Assembly: GCA_009469675.1 (NCBI GenBank) | Contig: SSSZ01000072.1 | Coordinates: forward strand, 1 to 64,000 | DNA length: 64,000 nucleotides | DNA from: Azonexaceae bacterium | GTDB taxonomy: Bacteria; Pseudomonadota; Gammaproteobacteria; Burkholderiales; Rhodocyclaceae | Direction: 5' to 3' | Shown: positions 25,396 through 33,461 of the stretch, one piece after another | How the letters are laid out: the number at the start of each line of letters is the position of its first letter | Numbering within the stretch: the stretch's first letter is position 1 | Notes under the pieces: model-generated | What the model saw: the letters and a program-made list of their open reading frames with translations, nothing else | What the model was told of the DNA's origin: nothing | The model's database searches: none | Translations under genes and position numbers: made by a program

Positions 25396-26742
25396 TCAGT
25401 CGGCGGCGCCGGGGGCGAGGGTGGCGCCGAGGCGGTACCAGTCGAGGCGCCGGGTGGCGATCATGGTGGCGCCGAGGGCGAGGAAGAGGAGCACGCTGCC
25501 CATGAGCAGCGAGTTGTCTTCCGACAGCAGCACCCCATAGAGCACGCCGTAAAGCCCGGTGAGGCCGGCGGCGAAGGCCAGCCCCGGGCGGGCGCCGCCG
25601 AGGGCGCCGGCCAGGTAGGTACCGATCAGGGTGATGGAAGCGCCGGCGGCGATGCCGTAGGCGGCGACGAAAGGCAGGTGCTCGGAAAGGGCGATGAGGA
25701 GCAGGAAGAAGACCGCCAGGGCCAGCCCCACCAGGAGGTACTGCATGGGATGGATGGGCGAGCGGCGGAGGATTTCGCTGAGGAAGAAGCCGGCGAAGGT
25801 CAGGGCGATGAAAAGAACGCCGTATTTCACCGCCCGTTCGGCCTGGAGATAGACGTTGACCGGGTCCATGAACGCCATGTCGATCACCTCGCCGCTGCCG
25901 CCGCCCGCCCCCAGGGCGGCGGCGAAATTGCGGGCGAGGTGGGAGACCTCCCAGCGGGCGACAAAGCCGGATTCGCCCACCTCCCTTTCCCGCGGCAGGA
26001 AGCGGCCGCCGAAAGCGGGGTGGCGCCAGTCCGACCGGAGGGCGATGCGGTTGGCTTCGCCCGTGGGGGCGATGGCCAGGCGCTCGGTGCCGGTGAGCTG
26101 GAGGGGAAAGCTGAAATCGAGCGGGGTGGCGGCGTCCACGGCCACCGGGCCGAGGGCCACCACCAGCCGGGGGCCTGCCAGGGCGTCCGGCGCGGTGGCC
26201 TTGCCCTGGGGCGTGGCGAAGCGGTGGCGTTTGCCGGCCACCGTCACCTCGGGGTCGTTGGCGACGCCGCGGGGGTCGGAAATTCCCAGCACTAGGCTCG
26301 CCTCGGCCTCGACGAGGGTGCGTTTGGCATCCAGCCCGAGGTGGGGAGGAATGACGAAACGCCCCTGGCTTTCGCCGTCGAGGTGGAAAAGCCGGGCCTG
26401 GTAGATGCCCCGGTGGCGGGCCTCGACCTTGACCTCGCCGGTCAGGCGCAGGTGTTCCGGCGGCAGGTAGAGGGTGTGCTCGGCGAAACGCGGCGTCGTC
26501 GTGACGCGACCGGTTTCCAGGTTCTTGGTCAATTCGGGTTCGAGGCGTTCGCGGTAGCGGATCGCCAGCACCGGCCCCACCACCGTCTGCGGCCCGGCGG
26601 CGCCGGCCGCGATGCTGCGCTGGACGTCGTCCTGGCGAGCGCTGCGTTGGCGGATCTGATCCTCGATCAGGGCGAGCGGCACCAAGAGCAGCAAGGACAT
26701 GAAGCCGATGGCGAGCAGTTTGAAAAAGAGTTTTCGGTCCAT
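25396..26742 (-). CDS. creD: Inner-membrane protein CreD
   Basis: 448 residues. One N-terminal membrane helix (about 8-28) is followed by a large periplasmic domain starting QTVVGPVLAIRYRE and several C-terminal helices (about 315-440), including FAGFFLSEILRRSPIHPMQYLLVGLALAVFFLLLIALSEH in the family pattern. CreD is the main target of the CreBC two-component system and is tied to envelope integrity and beta-lactam or colicin resistance. A TTCAC-N6-TTCAC cre-tag lies upstream. Its stop is one base from the start of the broken GH3 gene. No creBC genes are in the window. Confidence 0.93.
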   Translation of the reverse strand: MDRKLFFKLLAIGFMSLLLLVPLALIEDQIRQRSARQDDVQRSIAAGAAGPQTVVGPVLAIRYRERLEPELTKNLETGRVTTTPRFAEHTLYLPPEHLRLTGEVKVEARHRGIYQARLFHLDGESQGRFVIPPHLGLDAKRTLVEAEASLVLGISDPRGVANDPEVTVAGKRHRFATPQGKATAPDALAGPRLVVALGPVAVDAATPLDFSFPLQLTGTERLAIAPTGEANRIALRSDWRHPAFGGRFLPREREVGESGFVARWEVSHLARNFAAALGAGGGSGEVIDMAFMDPVNVYLQAERAVKYGVLFIALTFAGFFLSEILRRSPIHPMQYLLVGLALAVFFLLLIALSEHLPFVAAYGIAAGASITLIGTYLAGALGGARPGLAFAAGLTGLYGVLYGVLLSEDNSLLMGSVLLFLALGATMIATRRLDWYRLGATLAPGAAD

Positions 26743-26786
26743 GGAAGTCTCCCGGGTTGAACGTGGGGAGAGTGTGGATGCCGCGG

Positions 26787-26824
26787 GTGAAGGAACGAGG
26801 GAGCGAAGGTGAAGGGAGGGTGAA
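26787..26824 (-). promoter_or_regulatory. cre-tag cluster (CreB binding site) upstream of creD
   Basis: On the minus strand TTCAC (26824-26820), six bases CCTCCC, then TTCAC (26813-26809) is an exact TTCAC-N6-TTCAC cre/blr-tag in the direction of creD. A third TTCAC lies at 26791-26787. The tag is about 67-82 bases upstream of the creD start. This matches the known CreB target in E. coli and Aeromonas and supports control of creD by a CreBC-type system encoded elsewhere. Confidence 0.75.
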
Positions 26825-26882
26825 GCCGCAGAGGAAATCCGGGCTATCCTGGCGGCCGACGACGGCCAAGGAAAGGAACCCC

Positions 26883-27308
26883 ATGGAAGAAAACGCCCCG
26901 CTCTGCCAGGAATGGCAAACCCTGCAGAACAACTACGAGTCCTGCGAACGCAGCGCCCTCCTCATCAAGCTCGCCTGCCTGAGCCTCGGCCTGGCGGGTC
27001 TGGCGGCGGGCGTGGCCTGGGGCTGGCTGGGGGGAATGGTCGTCCTGTGCTGGTTCCAGGAGGGAATCCTCAAAACCTTCCAGGCCCGGCTCGGCGAGCG
27101 GCTGCTGCGCATCGAGGCCCTGGTCCGCCAGCCGCCGATCCCGCCTGGAGTAGCCCTGCAACTGCATTCCGAATTTCTCGCCGCCCGGCCTGGCGGTGCC
27201 GCGCTGATTGCCGCCTACGCGGCCAGCGCGGCCCGTCCGACCGTGGCTTACCCCTATCTGCCGATCCTGCTCCTGGGGGGCGCGGTCAAGGCGCTGGGCG
27301 GGGCCTGA
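26883..27308 (+). CDS. Hypothetical membrane protein
   Basis: 141 residues from the ATG at 26883, preceded by AAGGAA at a good distance; an in-frame start at 26757 adds an Arg/Lys-rich stretch that runs through the creD regulatory region. I do not recognise the family. It has a short N-terminal helix with two cysteines (LCQEWQTLQNNYESCERSAL), two close membrane helices (about 22-58), an amphipathic middle, and a hydrophobic C-terminal segment (PYLPILLLGGAVKALGGA). It is convergent with the sigma-factor gene. Function unknown. Confidence 0.65.
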   Translation: MEENAPLCQEWQTLQNNYESCERSALLIKLACLSLGLAGLAAGVAWGWLGGMVVLCWFQEGILKTFQARLGERLLRIEALVRQPPIPPGVALQLHSEFLAARPGGAALIAAYAASAARPTVAYPYLPILLLGGAVKALGGA

Positions 27309-27318
27309 CGGCGGAGCC

Positions 27319-28587
27319 TCATGGGCCGCAGCCCCCCGCCCGGGCCAGCAACAGGGCACGTTCGCGGGCGTTTTGCGTGAGGGCGGCGGCTTTTTCGAAT
27401 TCGGCGCGGGCCTCGTCGATGCGGTCGAGGCGGGCCAGGAGGTCGCCCCGCACGGCGGGGAGGAGGTGGTAGTTCTGCAGGGTCGGCTCGGCCAGCAGGG
27501 CATCCACGATTTCCAGCCCGGCGGCGGGGCCGAAGGCCATGGCGACGGCAACGGCGCGGTTGAGGCTGACCACCGGCGAGGGAGCCGTTTGGGCCAGGGC
27601 GTCGTAGAGGGCGGCGATGCGGGGCCAGTCGGTGGCTTCCCGGGTGGCCGCCTGGGCGTGGCAGGCGGCGATGGCGGCCTGCAACGTGTAGGGGCCGAGG
27701 GGGCCGGGCAGGGCTTCGGCCTTGGCCAGAGCCTCCAGGCCGCGGCGGATGAGGAGGCGGTCCCAGCGGCTGCGGTCCTGGTCGAGGAGGAGGATCGGTT
27801 CGCCGCCGGCGCCGACCCGGGCCTGCAGGCGCGAGGCCTGGATTTCCATGAGAGCGATGAGGCCCTGCACCTCGCTTTCGGCGGGCAGCAGGCGGGCCAG
27901 GACGCGGCCCAGGCGCTGGGCTTCCTCGCAGAGGGCCGGGCGCATCCAGTCTTCCCCCGAGGTGGCCGAGTAGCCCTCGTTGAAGATCAGGTAGACGACC
28001 TCCAGCACCGATCCCAGGCGGCCGACCAGTTCCGACCCCCGAGGCACTTCGAAGGGTACCCGGGCGGCGGCCAGGGTCTTTTTGGCGCGGACGATGCGCT
28101 GGGCGATGGTGGCTTCGGGTTTGAGGTAGGCGCGGGCAATTTCCCCCGTGGTGAGGCCGCCCATCAGGCGCAGGGTGAGCGCGGCCCGGGCTTCCGGCGC
28201 CAGGACCGGGTGGCAGGCGGTGAAGATGAGGCGCAGCAGGTCGTCGCCGATTTCGTCGTCGAGGCCCTCGTCGATGCGCCGGGCCAGGTCGTCGGCGGCC
28301 GCGGCATGGTGGAAGTCGATTTCGGCGCTGATTTCGCCGGCCTTGTCGGCAGCCAGTCGGCGGTGGCGCAGATAGTCCAGGGCGCGGCGTTGGGCGGCCG
28401 TCATCAGCCAGGCTCCGGGGTTGTCCGGGATACCCTTGGCCGGCCAGGTTTCCAGGGCGGCGACCAGGGCGTCCTGGGCAAACTCCTCGGCCAGGCCCAC
28501 GTCGCGTACCAGGCGAGCCACCCGGCCGATCACCTTGGCCGCTTCCAGGTGCCAGATCGCCTCGACGGTGCGGGCGGCGGCGCTCAT
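27319..28587 (-). CDS. ECF42-type RNA polymerase sigma factor with C-terminal TPR-like domain
   Basis: 422 residues, about twice the length of a simple ECF sigma. The sigma2 region (about 15-85, AEEFAQDALVAALETW, WLMTAAQRRALDYLR) and sigma4 region (about 125-170, LRLMGGLTTGEIARAYL) are clear. A long DUF6596/TPR-like domain follows (about 185-420) with the family marker EVVYLIFNEGY. In ECF42 proteins this extension replaces an anti-sigma factor and is required for activity. It overlaps by 4 bases the VOC gene upstream, so the two are coupled. ECF42 genes commonly sit with DGPF/YCII or glyoxalase-like proteins, as here. Confidence 0.92.
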   Translation of the reverse strand: MSAAARTVEAIWHLEAAKVIGRVARLVRDVGLAEEFAQDALVAALETWPAKGIPDNPGAWLMTAAQRRALDYLRHRRLAADKAGEISAEIDFHHAAAADDLARRIDEGLDDEIGDDLLRLIFTACHPVLAPEARAALTLRLMGGLTTGEIARAYLKPEATIAQRIVRAKKTLAAARVPFEVPRGSELVGRLGSVLEVVYLIFNEGYSATSGEDWMRPALCEEAQRLGRVLARLLPAESEVQGLIALMEIQASRLQARVGAGGEPILLLDQDRSRWDRLLIRRGLEALAKAEALPGPLGPYTLQAAIAACHAQAATREATDWPRIAALYDALAQTAPSPVVSLNRAVAVAMAFGPAAGLEIVDALLAEPTLQNYHLLPAVRGDLLARLDRIDEARAEFEKAAALTQNARERALLLARAGGCGP

Positions 28588-28991
28588 GCCGGGGCGGCGG
28601 CGGGCGGCACCAGGTGGACAAGCTCCCAGAGGTGGCCGTCGGGGTCGATGAAACCATGTTCGTACATGAAGCCGTGGTCCTGGGGCTGCTTCCAGGTGCT
28701 GCCGCCGGCGGCGACGGCTCGGCCGACCAGGGCGTCGACCGCCTCGCGGCTGTCGCGGGTCAGGCAGACGAGCACTTCGGTGCTCGTGCGGGCGTCGGCC
28801 ACCGGCCGCGGGGTGAAATCCTGGAAACGTTCCTGCACCAGGAGCATGACGAAAATGTTGTCGCCGACGATCATGCAGGTGGCCGAATCGTCCGTCCACT
28901 GCGGGTTGAAGGCAAAGCCGAGGGCGCCAAAAAAGGCGATCGACCGTTGCAGGTCGGCGACCGGGAGATTGACGAAGATTTGCTGGGCCAT
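28584..28991 (-). CDS. VOC family (glyoxalase/bleomycin-resistance-like) protein
   Basis: 135 residues from the ATG at 28991 with AAGGAA upstream. It shows the two beta-alpha-beta-beta-beta halves of the vicinal oxygen chelate fold: QIFVNLPVADLQRSIAFFGALGF at the start and HGFMYEHGFIDPDGHLWELV at the end, with a likely metal-binding Glu in the last strand. The group is related to PhnB/YP_-type extradiol-like proteins without a settled reaction. Its stop overlaps the ECF42 start (ATGA), so it is probably part of that regulon. An extension upstream to 29111 lacks support. Confidence 0.88.
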   Translation of the reverse strand: MAQQIFVNLPVADLQRSIAFFGALGFAFNPQWTDDSATCMIVGDNIFVMLLVQERFQDFTPRPVADARTSTEVLVCLTRDSREAVDALVGRAVAAGGSTWKQPQDHGFMYEHGFIDPDGHLWELVHLVPPAAAPA

Positions 28992-29094
28992 AGTGTTTCC
29001 TTGTTGGGAAGTTGCTCGACCGGCCGGGTCGGAAATGCATTCGGGCCAAGACGCGGCGATACGGCGCCGTGCCCGCGACGCCACGGTGCGGACC

Positions 29095-29229
29095 TCAGGC
29101 CTTGCGGGCATAGACTGCGGCGATCAGTGGGCTGACGATCAGATAGTGCGCCAGGACAAACGCCGTTTCGATGGCCAGGTAGACGATTATTACCCCGGGC
29201 TTTAGCCTGGCAGCGGAGCGGCTTCGCAT
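29095..29229 (-). CDS. Possible small membrane protein
   Basis: A 44-residue frame with a basic N-terminus (MRSRSAARLKPG) and one strong membrane helix (VIIVYLAIETAFVLAHYLIVSPLI in outline), ending YARKA. The shape is that of a small single-pass protein. There is no clear ribosome site and no recognised family, and the surrounding 28992-29300 region holds nothing else I can name. It may be real or a chance frame. Confidence 0.35.
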   Translation of the reverse strand: MRSRSAARLKPGVIIVYLAIETAFVLAHYLIVSPLIAAVYARKA

Positions 29230-29300
29230 TCGGCGACCGGCCGCCGCCCGGCTGGAGGACAATGGCCGGATTACACGACGCTTTCGCCGGGAGTCCAAAC

Positions 29301-30161
29301 ATGCCGACCCGCCTTCTCGTTGCCGCCCTGTGGGCTGCCCTGGCCGTGGCGCCGCCCGCCGGCGCCGCCTGCCCCACGGATCTGGAGGCCGCCGCCCTGG
29401 CGGCCCGCCACGTCGCCCGCCAGGCGATCGCCAACCCGGGGCCGGAACTCACCCTGGAAGACGCCCAATGCGGCCGGGACAAACTCAACCGCTTCCTCGC
29501 CCAGGCCTACGGCAGGCCGGTGGGCTACAAGGCGGGGCTGACCAACCCGGCGGTGCAGAAGCGCTTCAACCACGGGAGTCCGGTGCGCGGCACCCTGTTC
29601 GAGAAGATGTTGTTGCCCGACGGCGCCGTGGTGCCGGCCGGCTTCGGGGCCCGCCCGGTCTACGAGGCGGATCTCGTGGTCGAGGTCAAGGACGCCGCCA
29701 TCAACCGGGCCACCACGCCGGCCGAAGTGCTGCGCCACGTGGCGCGCCTCTATCCTTTCATCGAATTGCCCGACCTGATGCTCGAAGACCCGACCCGCCC
29801 GAGCGGTCCCGCCCTGGTTCTGGTGAACGCCGGGGCGCGCCTCGGGGTGCTGGGCAAACCCCTCGCCGTCAACGCCGGCGACCCCTGGGTCGAAGCCCTG
29901 GCCGCGATGACCGTGCGGCTCTTCGACCAGGACGGCAAGGAACTCGATTCCGGCCCGGGCAGCGCCATCCTCGGCCATCCCCTGGAAGCGGTGATCTGGC
30001 TGGCCGGCGACCTGAAAAAGGCGGGCACGCCGCTCAAGAAGGGCGATCTTCTCAGCCTCGGCGCCTTCTCCAAGCCGCTGCGGCCGACTCCCGGGGGCGG
30101 CGCCCGGGTGGTCTACGAGGGGTTGCGGGGCAATCCTTCAGTCAGCGTGCGCTTCCAATAG
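29301..30161 (+). CDS. Secreted fumarylacetoacetase/2-keto-4-pentenoate hydratase-like protein
   Basis: 286 residues from the ATG at 29301. The first 22 residues (MPTRLLVAALWAALAVAPPAG) are a signal peptide, with cleavage near AGAA. The rest is a MhpD/FAH-like fold: GRPVGYKAGLTNPAVQKRFN, then RPVYEADLVVEVKDAAIN with the acidic metal-site residue, YPFIELPDLM, VNAGARLGVLG and a C-terminal GDLLSLGAFSKPL. Cytosolic relatives hydrate or cleave keto-acids of aromatic breakdown, but an exported version points to another substrate or a non-catalytic role. It is alone on the plus strand. Confidence 0.83.
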   Translation: MPTRLLVAALWAALAVAPPAGAACPTDLEAAALAARHVARQAIANPGPELTLEDAQCGRDKLNRFLAQAYGRPVGYKAGLTNPAVQKRFNHGSPVRGTLFEKMLLPDGAVVPAGFGARPVYEADLVVEVKDAAINRATTPAEVLRHVARLYPFIELPDLMLEDPTRPSGPALVLVNAGARLGVLGKPLAVNAGDPWVEALAAMTVRLFDQDGKELDSGPGSAILGHPLEAVIWLAGDLKKAGTPLKKGDLLSLGAFSKPLRPTPGGGARVVYEGLRGNPSVSVRFQ

Positions 30162-30164
30162 ACT

Positions 30165-30753
30165 TCAGCAGCTACGCCCCGGCGGCAGGCGCGAGAAGCC
30201 GAAGCCGCCGCCGTCGGCGCCGGGCGGCAGGATGCAGATGGTCATGCCGAGGCTGGCGGCGGAGCGGCGCAGGTCGGGAGGAAAGGCGGAAAAGGGGACG
30301 GCCCGTTCGACGACCTGGCGGATGTGGGCGATCTCGGCCTGCTGATCGCCGGGATTGACCACCTCGAAGCTCTTCAGGCTGCCGTCCGGGTTGAGGCGCA
30401 TGTGCACCGCGGCCTGGCGCCGTCCCTTGGTCCGCGGTTCGTTGGCGACGTAGGCGGCGCTGCGGTTGAGCTTCTTGACCAGGGCGTCGAGGTAGAGTTC
30501 GAGGCTGTAGGGGTCGATGGGCGGGCTGTCGGGCCGGCGATGGGACGCGGGGGCCGAGGCGGGCTTCGAGGCGGGCCGGTGGCGGACGGGGCGGAGGTTC
30601 GCCTTCGGGGAAGAAGAGGACGAGGGCGTGCAGGGCCAAGGAGGCGACCAGGGCTAGATGGAAGGGGGTGATTTCGACGACGATGCCCCCCCGCCCCGGT
30701 CGGCGGGGCCAGGCCGGCAGGTCGGCGGAGTCGGCGGCGCGGGGGAGCGTCAC
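30165..30753 (-). pseudogene. TonB-like protein, frameshifted in a G run
   Basis: From a GTG at 30753 one frame encodes a short cytoplasmic part, a membrane helix (FHLALVASLALHALVLFF) and a Pro-rich periplasmic start, as in TonB-type energy transducers. Near 30549-30553, a run of five G, the coding frame shifts by one. From there another frame encodes PIDPYSLELYLDALVKKLNRS, then VHMRLNPDGSLKSFEVVNPG and VVERAVPFSAFPPDLRR, a TonB/TolA C-terminal-like domain, to a stop at 30165. Removing one G would give a single protein of about 195 residues. This may be a true mutation or a homopolymer sequencing error. It follows the RlmN-like gene by 41 bases. Confidence 0.65.
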
Positions 30754-30794
30754 GGGGGCAGCGGCAGGGGGCGGCGGCAGGGGGCGCCGACCGG

Positions 30795-31868
30795 TCAGCG
30801 GGGCGGGGCGGCATCGGCCCGCCCGATTGCAGCCGGCACTACGGAGATGGCGGCGGACCGGGGCGTGCCGGGGGCGAGGGCGCGGGCGCGCAGCTGGCCG
30901 CAGCCGCCGTCGATGTCCTGGCCGGCGGAATTGCGCAGCTTGGCGAGGATGCGGTGGCGCATCAGGTGGGCCACCAGCGCCGCCGCCCGCTCCCGGCCGG
31001 GGCGCTCGAAACCGAGTCCTTCGTTGGCGTTGTAGGGGATGAAATTCATCATCGCGTACTTGCCGGCGAGGAGGCGGACCAGTCCTTCAGCTTCGTCGTC
31101 GCCGTCGTTGACCCCGGCGAGCAGGGTCCATTGGTATTGGATGGGATAGCCCGTGGCGCGGGCGTAGGCTTCGCCCAATGCGACCAGTTCCGCCGGGTCG
31201 AGGGCCGGCGCCTTGGGCAGCAGGCGGCGTCGCAGGTCGGCCTTGGTGCTGTGGAGGGAAAGGGCGAGGGCGGGCTGCACCGCTTGCCGCGGCAGGCGCT
31301 CGAAAACCCGCCGGTCGCCCACCGTCGAAAAGACCAGGTTCTTGTGGCCGATGCCGCCGGCAGTGCCGAGGAGATCGATGGCTTCGAGCACGTTGTCGAG
31401 GTTGTGGGCCGGTTCGCCCATGCCCATGAACACCACCCGCCGCACCGCCCGCCGGGTCCGGGCCAGGGCCACCTGGGCGACGATCTCGGCGCTCCCCAGT
31501 TGGCGCAGGAGGCCTTCCTTGCCGGTCATGCAGAACAGGCAGCCGACGGCACAGCCGACCTGGGTCGAGACGCACAGGCCGTCCCGGGGCAGGAGCACGC
31601 TTTCCACGGTCTGGCGGTCGGCCAGCTCGACCAGCAGGCGGGAAGACCCGTCTGCGCCCGGGTGTTCGGAACGCAGGCGGACCAATCCCGCCAGCTCGGC
31701 CAGCAGATCGGGCAGGGCGGCGCGTACGGCCTGGGGCAGAAAGTCCTCAGCCCGGCTGCGCCGGTTGTCGAGGGAAACCGCCAGGCTCCAGGCCCGCAGC
31801 ACGCGGGCGACGTGGCAGGGCTTGGCGCCGAGGGCGGCGAGGCGCTGGCGGAGTTGTTCGATTCGCAT
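30795..31868 (-). CDS. RlmN/Cfr-like radical SAM RNA methyltransferase
   Basis: 357 residues. The radical SAM cluster motif is C106-x3-C110-x2-C113 in STQVGCAVGCLFCMTG. The MGMGEPAHNLDNVL, FSTVGDRRVFERLP and ALSLHS segments are RlmN-family markers, and the C-terminal NSAGQDIDGGCGQL keeps the cysteine that carries the methyl-cysteine intermediate. RlmN methylates C2 of A2503 in 23S rRNA and A37 of some tRNAs. This protein diverges from canonical RlmN (short N-terminal domain, Ala/Arg-rich tail after residue 330). It may therefore be a second, specialised paralogue; the canonical rlmN is not in this window. Confidence 0.88.
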   Translation of the reverse strand: MRIEQLRQRLAALGAKPCHVARVLRAWSLAVSLDNRRSRAEDFLPQAVRAALPDLLAELAGLVRLRSEHPGADGSSRLLVELADRQTVESVLLPRDGLCVSTQVGCAVGCLFCMTGKEGLLRQLGSAEIVAQVALARTRRAVRRVVFMGMGEPAHNLDNVLEAIDLLGTAGGIGHKNLVFSTVGDRRVFERLPRQAVQPALALSLHSTKADLRRRLLPKAPALDPAELVALGEAYARATGYPIQYQWTLLAGVNDGDDEAEGLVRLLAGKYAMMNFIPYNANEGLGFERPGRERAAALVAHLMRHRILAKLRNSAGQDIDGGCGQLRARALAPGTPRSAAISVVPAAIGRADAAPPR

Positions 31869-31919
31869 GGGAGGGCGAATGCTAGCACCGGCCAGGCGCC
31901 GACGGTAGCGCCCGCGGAC

Positions 31920-32123
31920 TTAGCGATCGCCGGGTGGGGCGGCGTCCTCGGCCGCGACGACGTGCCAGGCGTAGAGCAGCCCGCCCTCGTTGAATTCGAG
32001 CCCCGTCTCCTCGTCCCGCCACCAGGCCGCCCCGCCCGCTCCAGCCCCGAGGTAGCGCCAGCGGCGCTGTTCGCCGCTGCACAATTCGATGTGATAGACG
32101 GTGTGGGGCAGAAGTTCGGTCAT
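31920..32123 (-). CDS. Small conserved-looking hypothetical protein
   Basis: 67 residues: MTELLPHTVYHIELCSGEQ, RWRYLGAG, AWWRDEETGLEFNEGGLLYAWHVV. Third-position G/C bias and regular residue use make it look coding, and the aromatic-rich beta pattern suggests a small folded domain. I do not recognise the family. It lies between the RlmN-like gene and dinB on the same strand. A large inverted repeat separates it from dinB. Confidence 0.6.
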   Translation of the reverse strand: MTELLPHTVYHIELCSGEQRRWRYLGAGAGGAAWWRDEETGLEFNEGGLLYAWHVVAAEDAAPPGDR

Positions 32124-32161
32124 GGGTGTGGCGATGGGCGCTGAAGTGTCGGTCGGCGAAC

Positions 32162-32216
32162 CCCCGGAGCCGCCTCCGGCCCGGATCGGAACGCCCGGTC
32201 GGAGGTGGCTCCGGGG
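32162..32216. repeat. 17-bp inverted repeat downstream of dinB
   Basis: CCCCGGAGCCGCCTCCG (32162-32178) and CGGAGGTGGCTCCGGGG (32200-32216) pair over 17 positions with one G-T, around a 21-base loop. It sits 40 bases past the dinB stop. No U tract follows directly on either strand. It could act as a transcript-end or mRNA-stabilising hairpin. Confidence 0.6.
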
Positions 32217-32256
32217 CTGCCATTTTCAGCTTTTTTGCCTCCCGGCGTCGAGGAAT

Positions 32257-33417
32257 TCAGGATGGAGGATCGAAGGGCAGTTCTCCCTGGCGTGCGGCGG
32301 TGGGGGTGGTGCTCGGGGTTTTGGCTTCGAGGCCGCTGGCCCGCACCCCGAGGAGGCGGATTTTTTGTTCCAGGGGAACCCGTTTCAGGCACTGGCCGGC
32401 GGCGCGGCGAATGTCGCCGCCCCCGTCGACCCGGGCGGGCAAGGTCAGGTCGCGGGTGACGGCGCGGAAATCGGCGTAGCGCAGCTTGATGCCGACGGTG
32501 CGGCAGGCGTAGCCCTGGCGTTGCAGATCGTCGGCGACCCCCTGGCAGAGGGCGGTGAAGATGCGGGACAGGGCGGCGCGGTCGTGGCGGGGGTGGAGAT
32601 CGCGGTCGAAGGTGGTTTCCCGGCTGATCGATTTGGGTTCGGAGGTGGTGACGACGGGGCGCTCGTCGAGGCCGTGGGCGGCCCGGTGCAGCCAGGCGCC
32701 GGTGCTCTTGCCGAATTCGCCGATGAGGAGCGGGGCGGGCGCCGCGGCCAGCTCGCCGATGGTGCGGATGCCCAGGCGATCGAGTTTGTCGCCGGCCTTG
32801 GGGCCGATACCGTTGATCTTGCGCACGGCTAAAGGCCAGATGCGGGCCGCCAGGTCGGCGGGGCCCAGGCAAGTGAGGCCGTCGGGCTTGTCCAGGTCGG
32901 AGGCGATCTTGGCGAGGAGCTTGTTGGCGGCGATGCCGATCGAACAGGTCAGCCCGGTGGCGGCAAACACCGCCTCCTTGATTTCCTGCGCCAGGGCGAG
33001 GGTGTCTTCGCCGTGGGCGGAAAGGTCGATGTAGATTTCGTCGATGCCGCGATCCTCGATGCAGGGGGCGATGGCGGCGACGGCGGCCTTGAAGCGCCGG
33101 GAGTAGTGGCGGTAGGCGTCGAAGTTGGCGGGCAGGAGGATGGCGTCCCGGGCGAGTTGCGCCGACTTCATCAACCCCATGCCGGAAAAGACGCCGCAGG
33201 CGCGGGCCTCGTAGGTCGAGGTGGTGACCACCCCCCGGCCGACGTAATCGCCCAGGCGGGCAAAGCGCCAGCCGCCGCCGGGGGCGGGTTCCGGCCGGCC
33301 GGCGCCGCGCCCGCCCACCACGACCGGCTGGCCACGCAATTCGGGATAACGCAGCAACTCGACAGAAGCGAAGAAGGCATCCATGTCGAGGTGGGCGATG
33401 CGTCGAATACTGTTCAT
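32257..33417 (-). CDS. dinB: DNA polymerase IV
   Basis: 386 residues. Y-family translesion polymerase: the palm motif HLDMDAFFASVE has D11, the second catalytic site is D126-E127 in RGIDEIYIDL, and a helix-hairpin-helix lies at about residues 180-215 (INGIGPKAGDKLDRLGI). A little-finger domain follows. The roughly 20-residue insert after PVVVGG is usual in betaproteobacterial DinB. A 20-bp LexA box overlaps its start codon, so the gene is expected to be SOS-induced. No beta-clamp motif is obvious at the extreme C-terminus apart from ARQGELPF-like residues. Confidence 0.95.
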   Translation of the reverse strand: MNSIRRIAHLDMDAFFASVELLRYPELRGQPVVVGGRGAGRPEPAPGGGWRFARLGDYVGRGVVTTSTYEARACGVFSGMGLMKSAQLARDAILLPANFDAYRHYSRRFKAAVAAIAPCIEDRGIDEIYIDLSAHGEDTLALAQEIKEAVFAATGLTCSIGIAANKLLAKIASDLDKPDGLTCLGPADLAARIWPLAVRKINGIGPKAGDKLDRLGIRTIGELAAAPAPLLIGEFGKSTGAWLHRAAHGLDERPVVTTSEPKSISRETTFDRDLHPRHDRAALSRIFTALCQGVADDLQRQGYACRTVGIKLRYADFRAVTRDLTLPARVDGGGDIRRAAGQCLKRVPLEQKIRLLGVRASGLEAKTPSTTPTAARQGELPFDPPS

Positions 33418-33427
33418 AAAAACAGTA
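33408..33427. promoter_or_regulatory. LexA (SOS) box overlapping the dinB start codon
   Basis: The arms TACTGT (33408-33413) and ACAGTA (33422-33427) are exact complements separated by 8 bases, giving the CTG-N10-CAG consensus with both flanking bases. The dinB ATG (33417-33415 on the minus strand) lies inside the box. The placement means LexA bound here would block elongation or a promoter just upstream. Confidence 0.88.
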
Positions 33428-33461
33428 TAGCGAATAAGACGCGGCCTGTCGCGCCGGGCCG

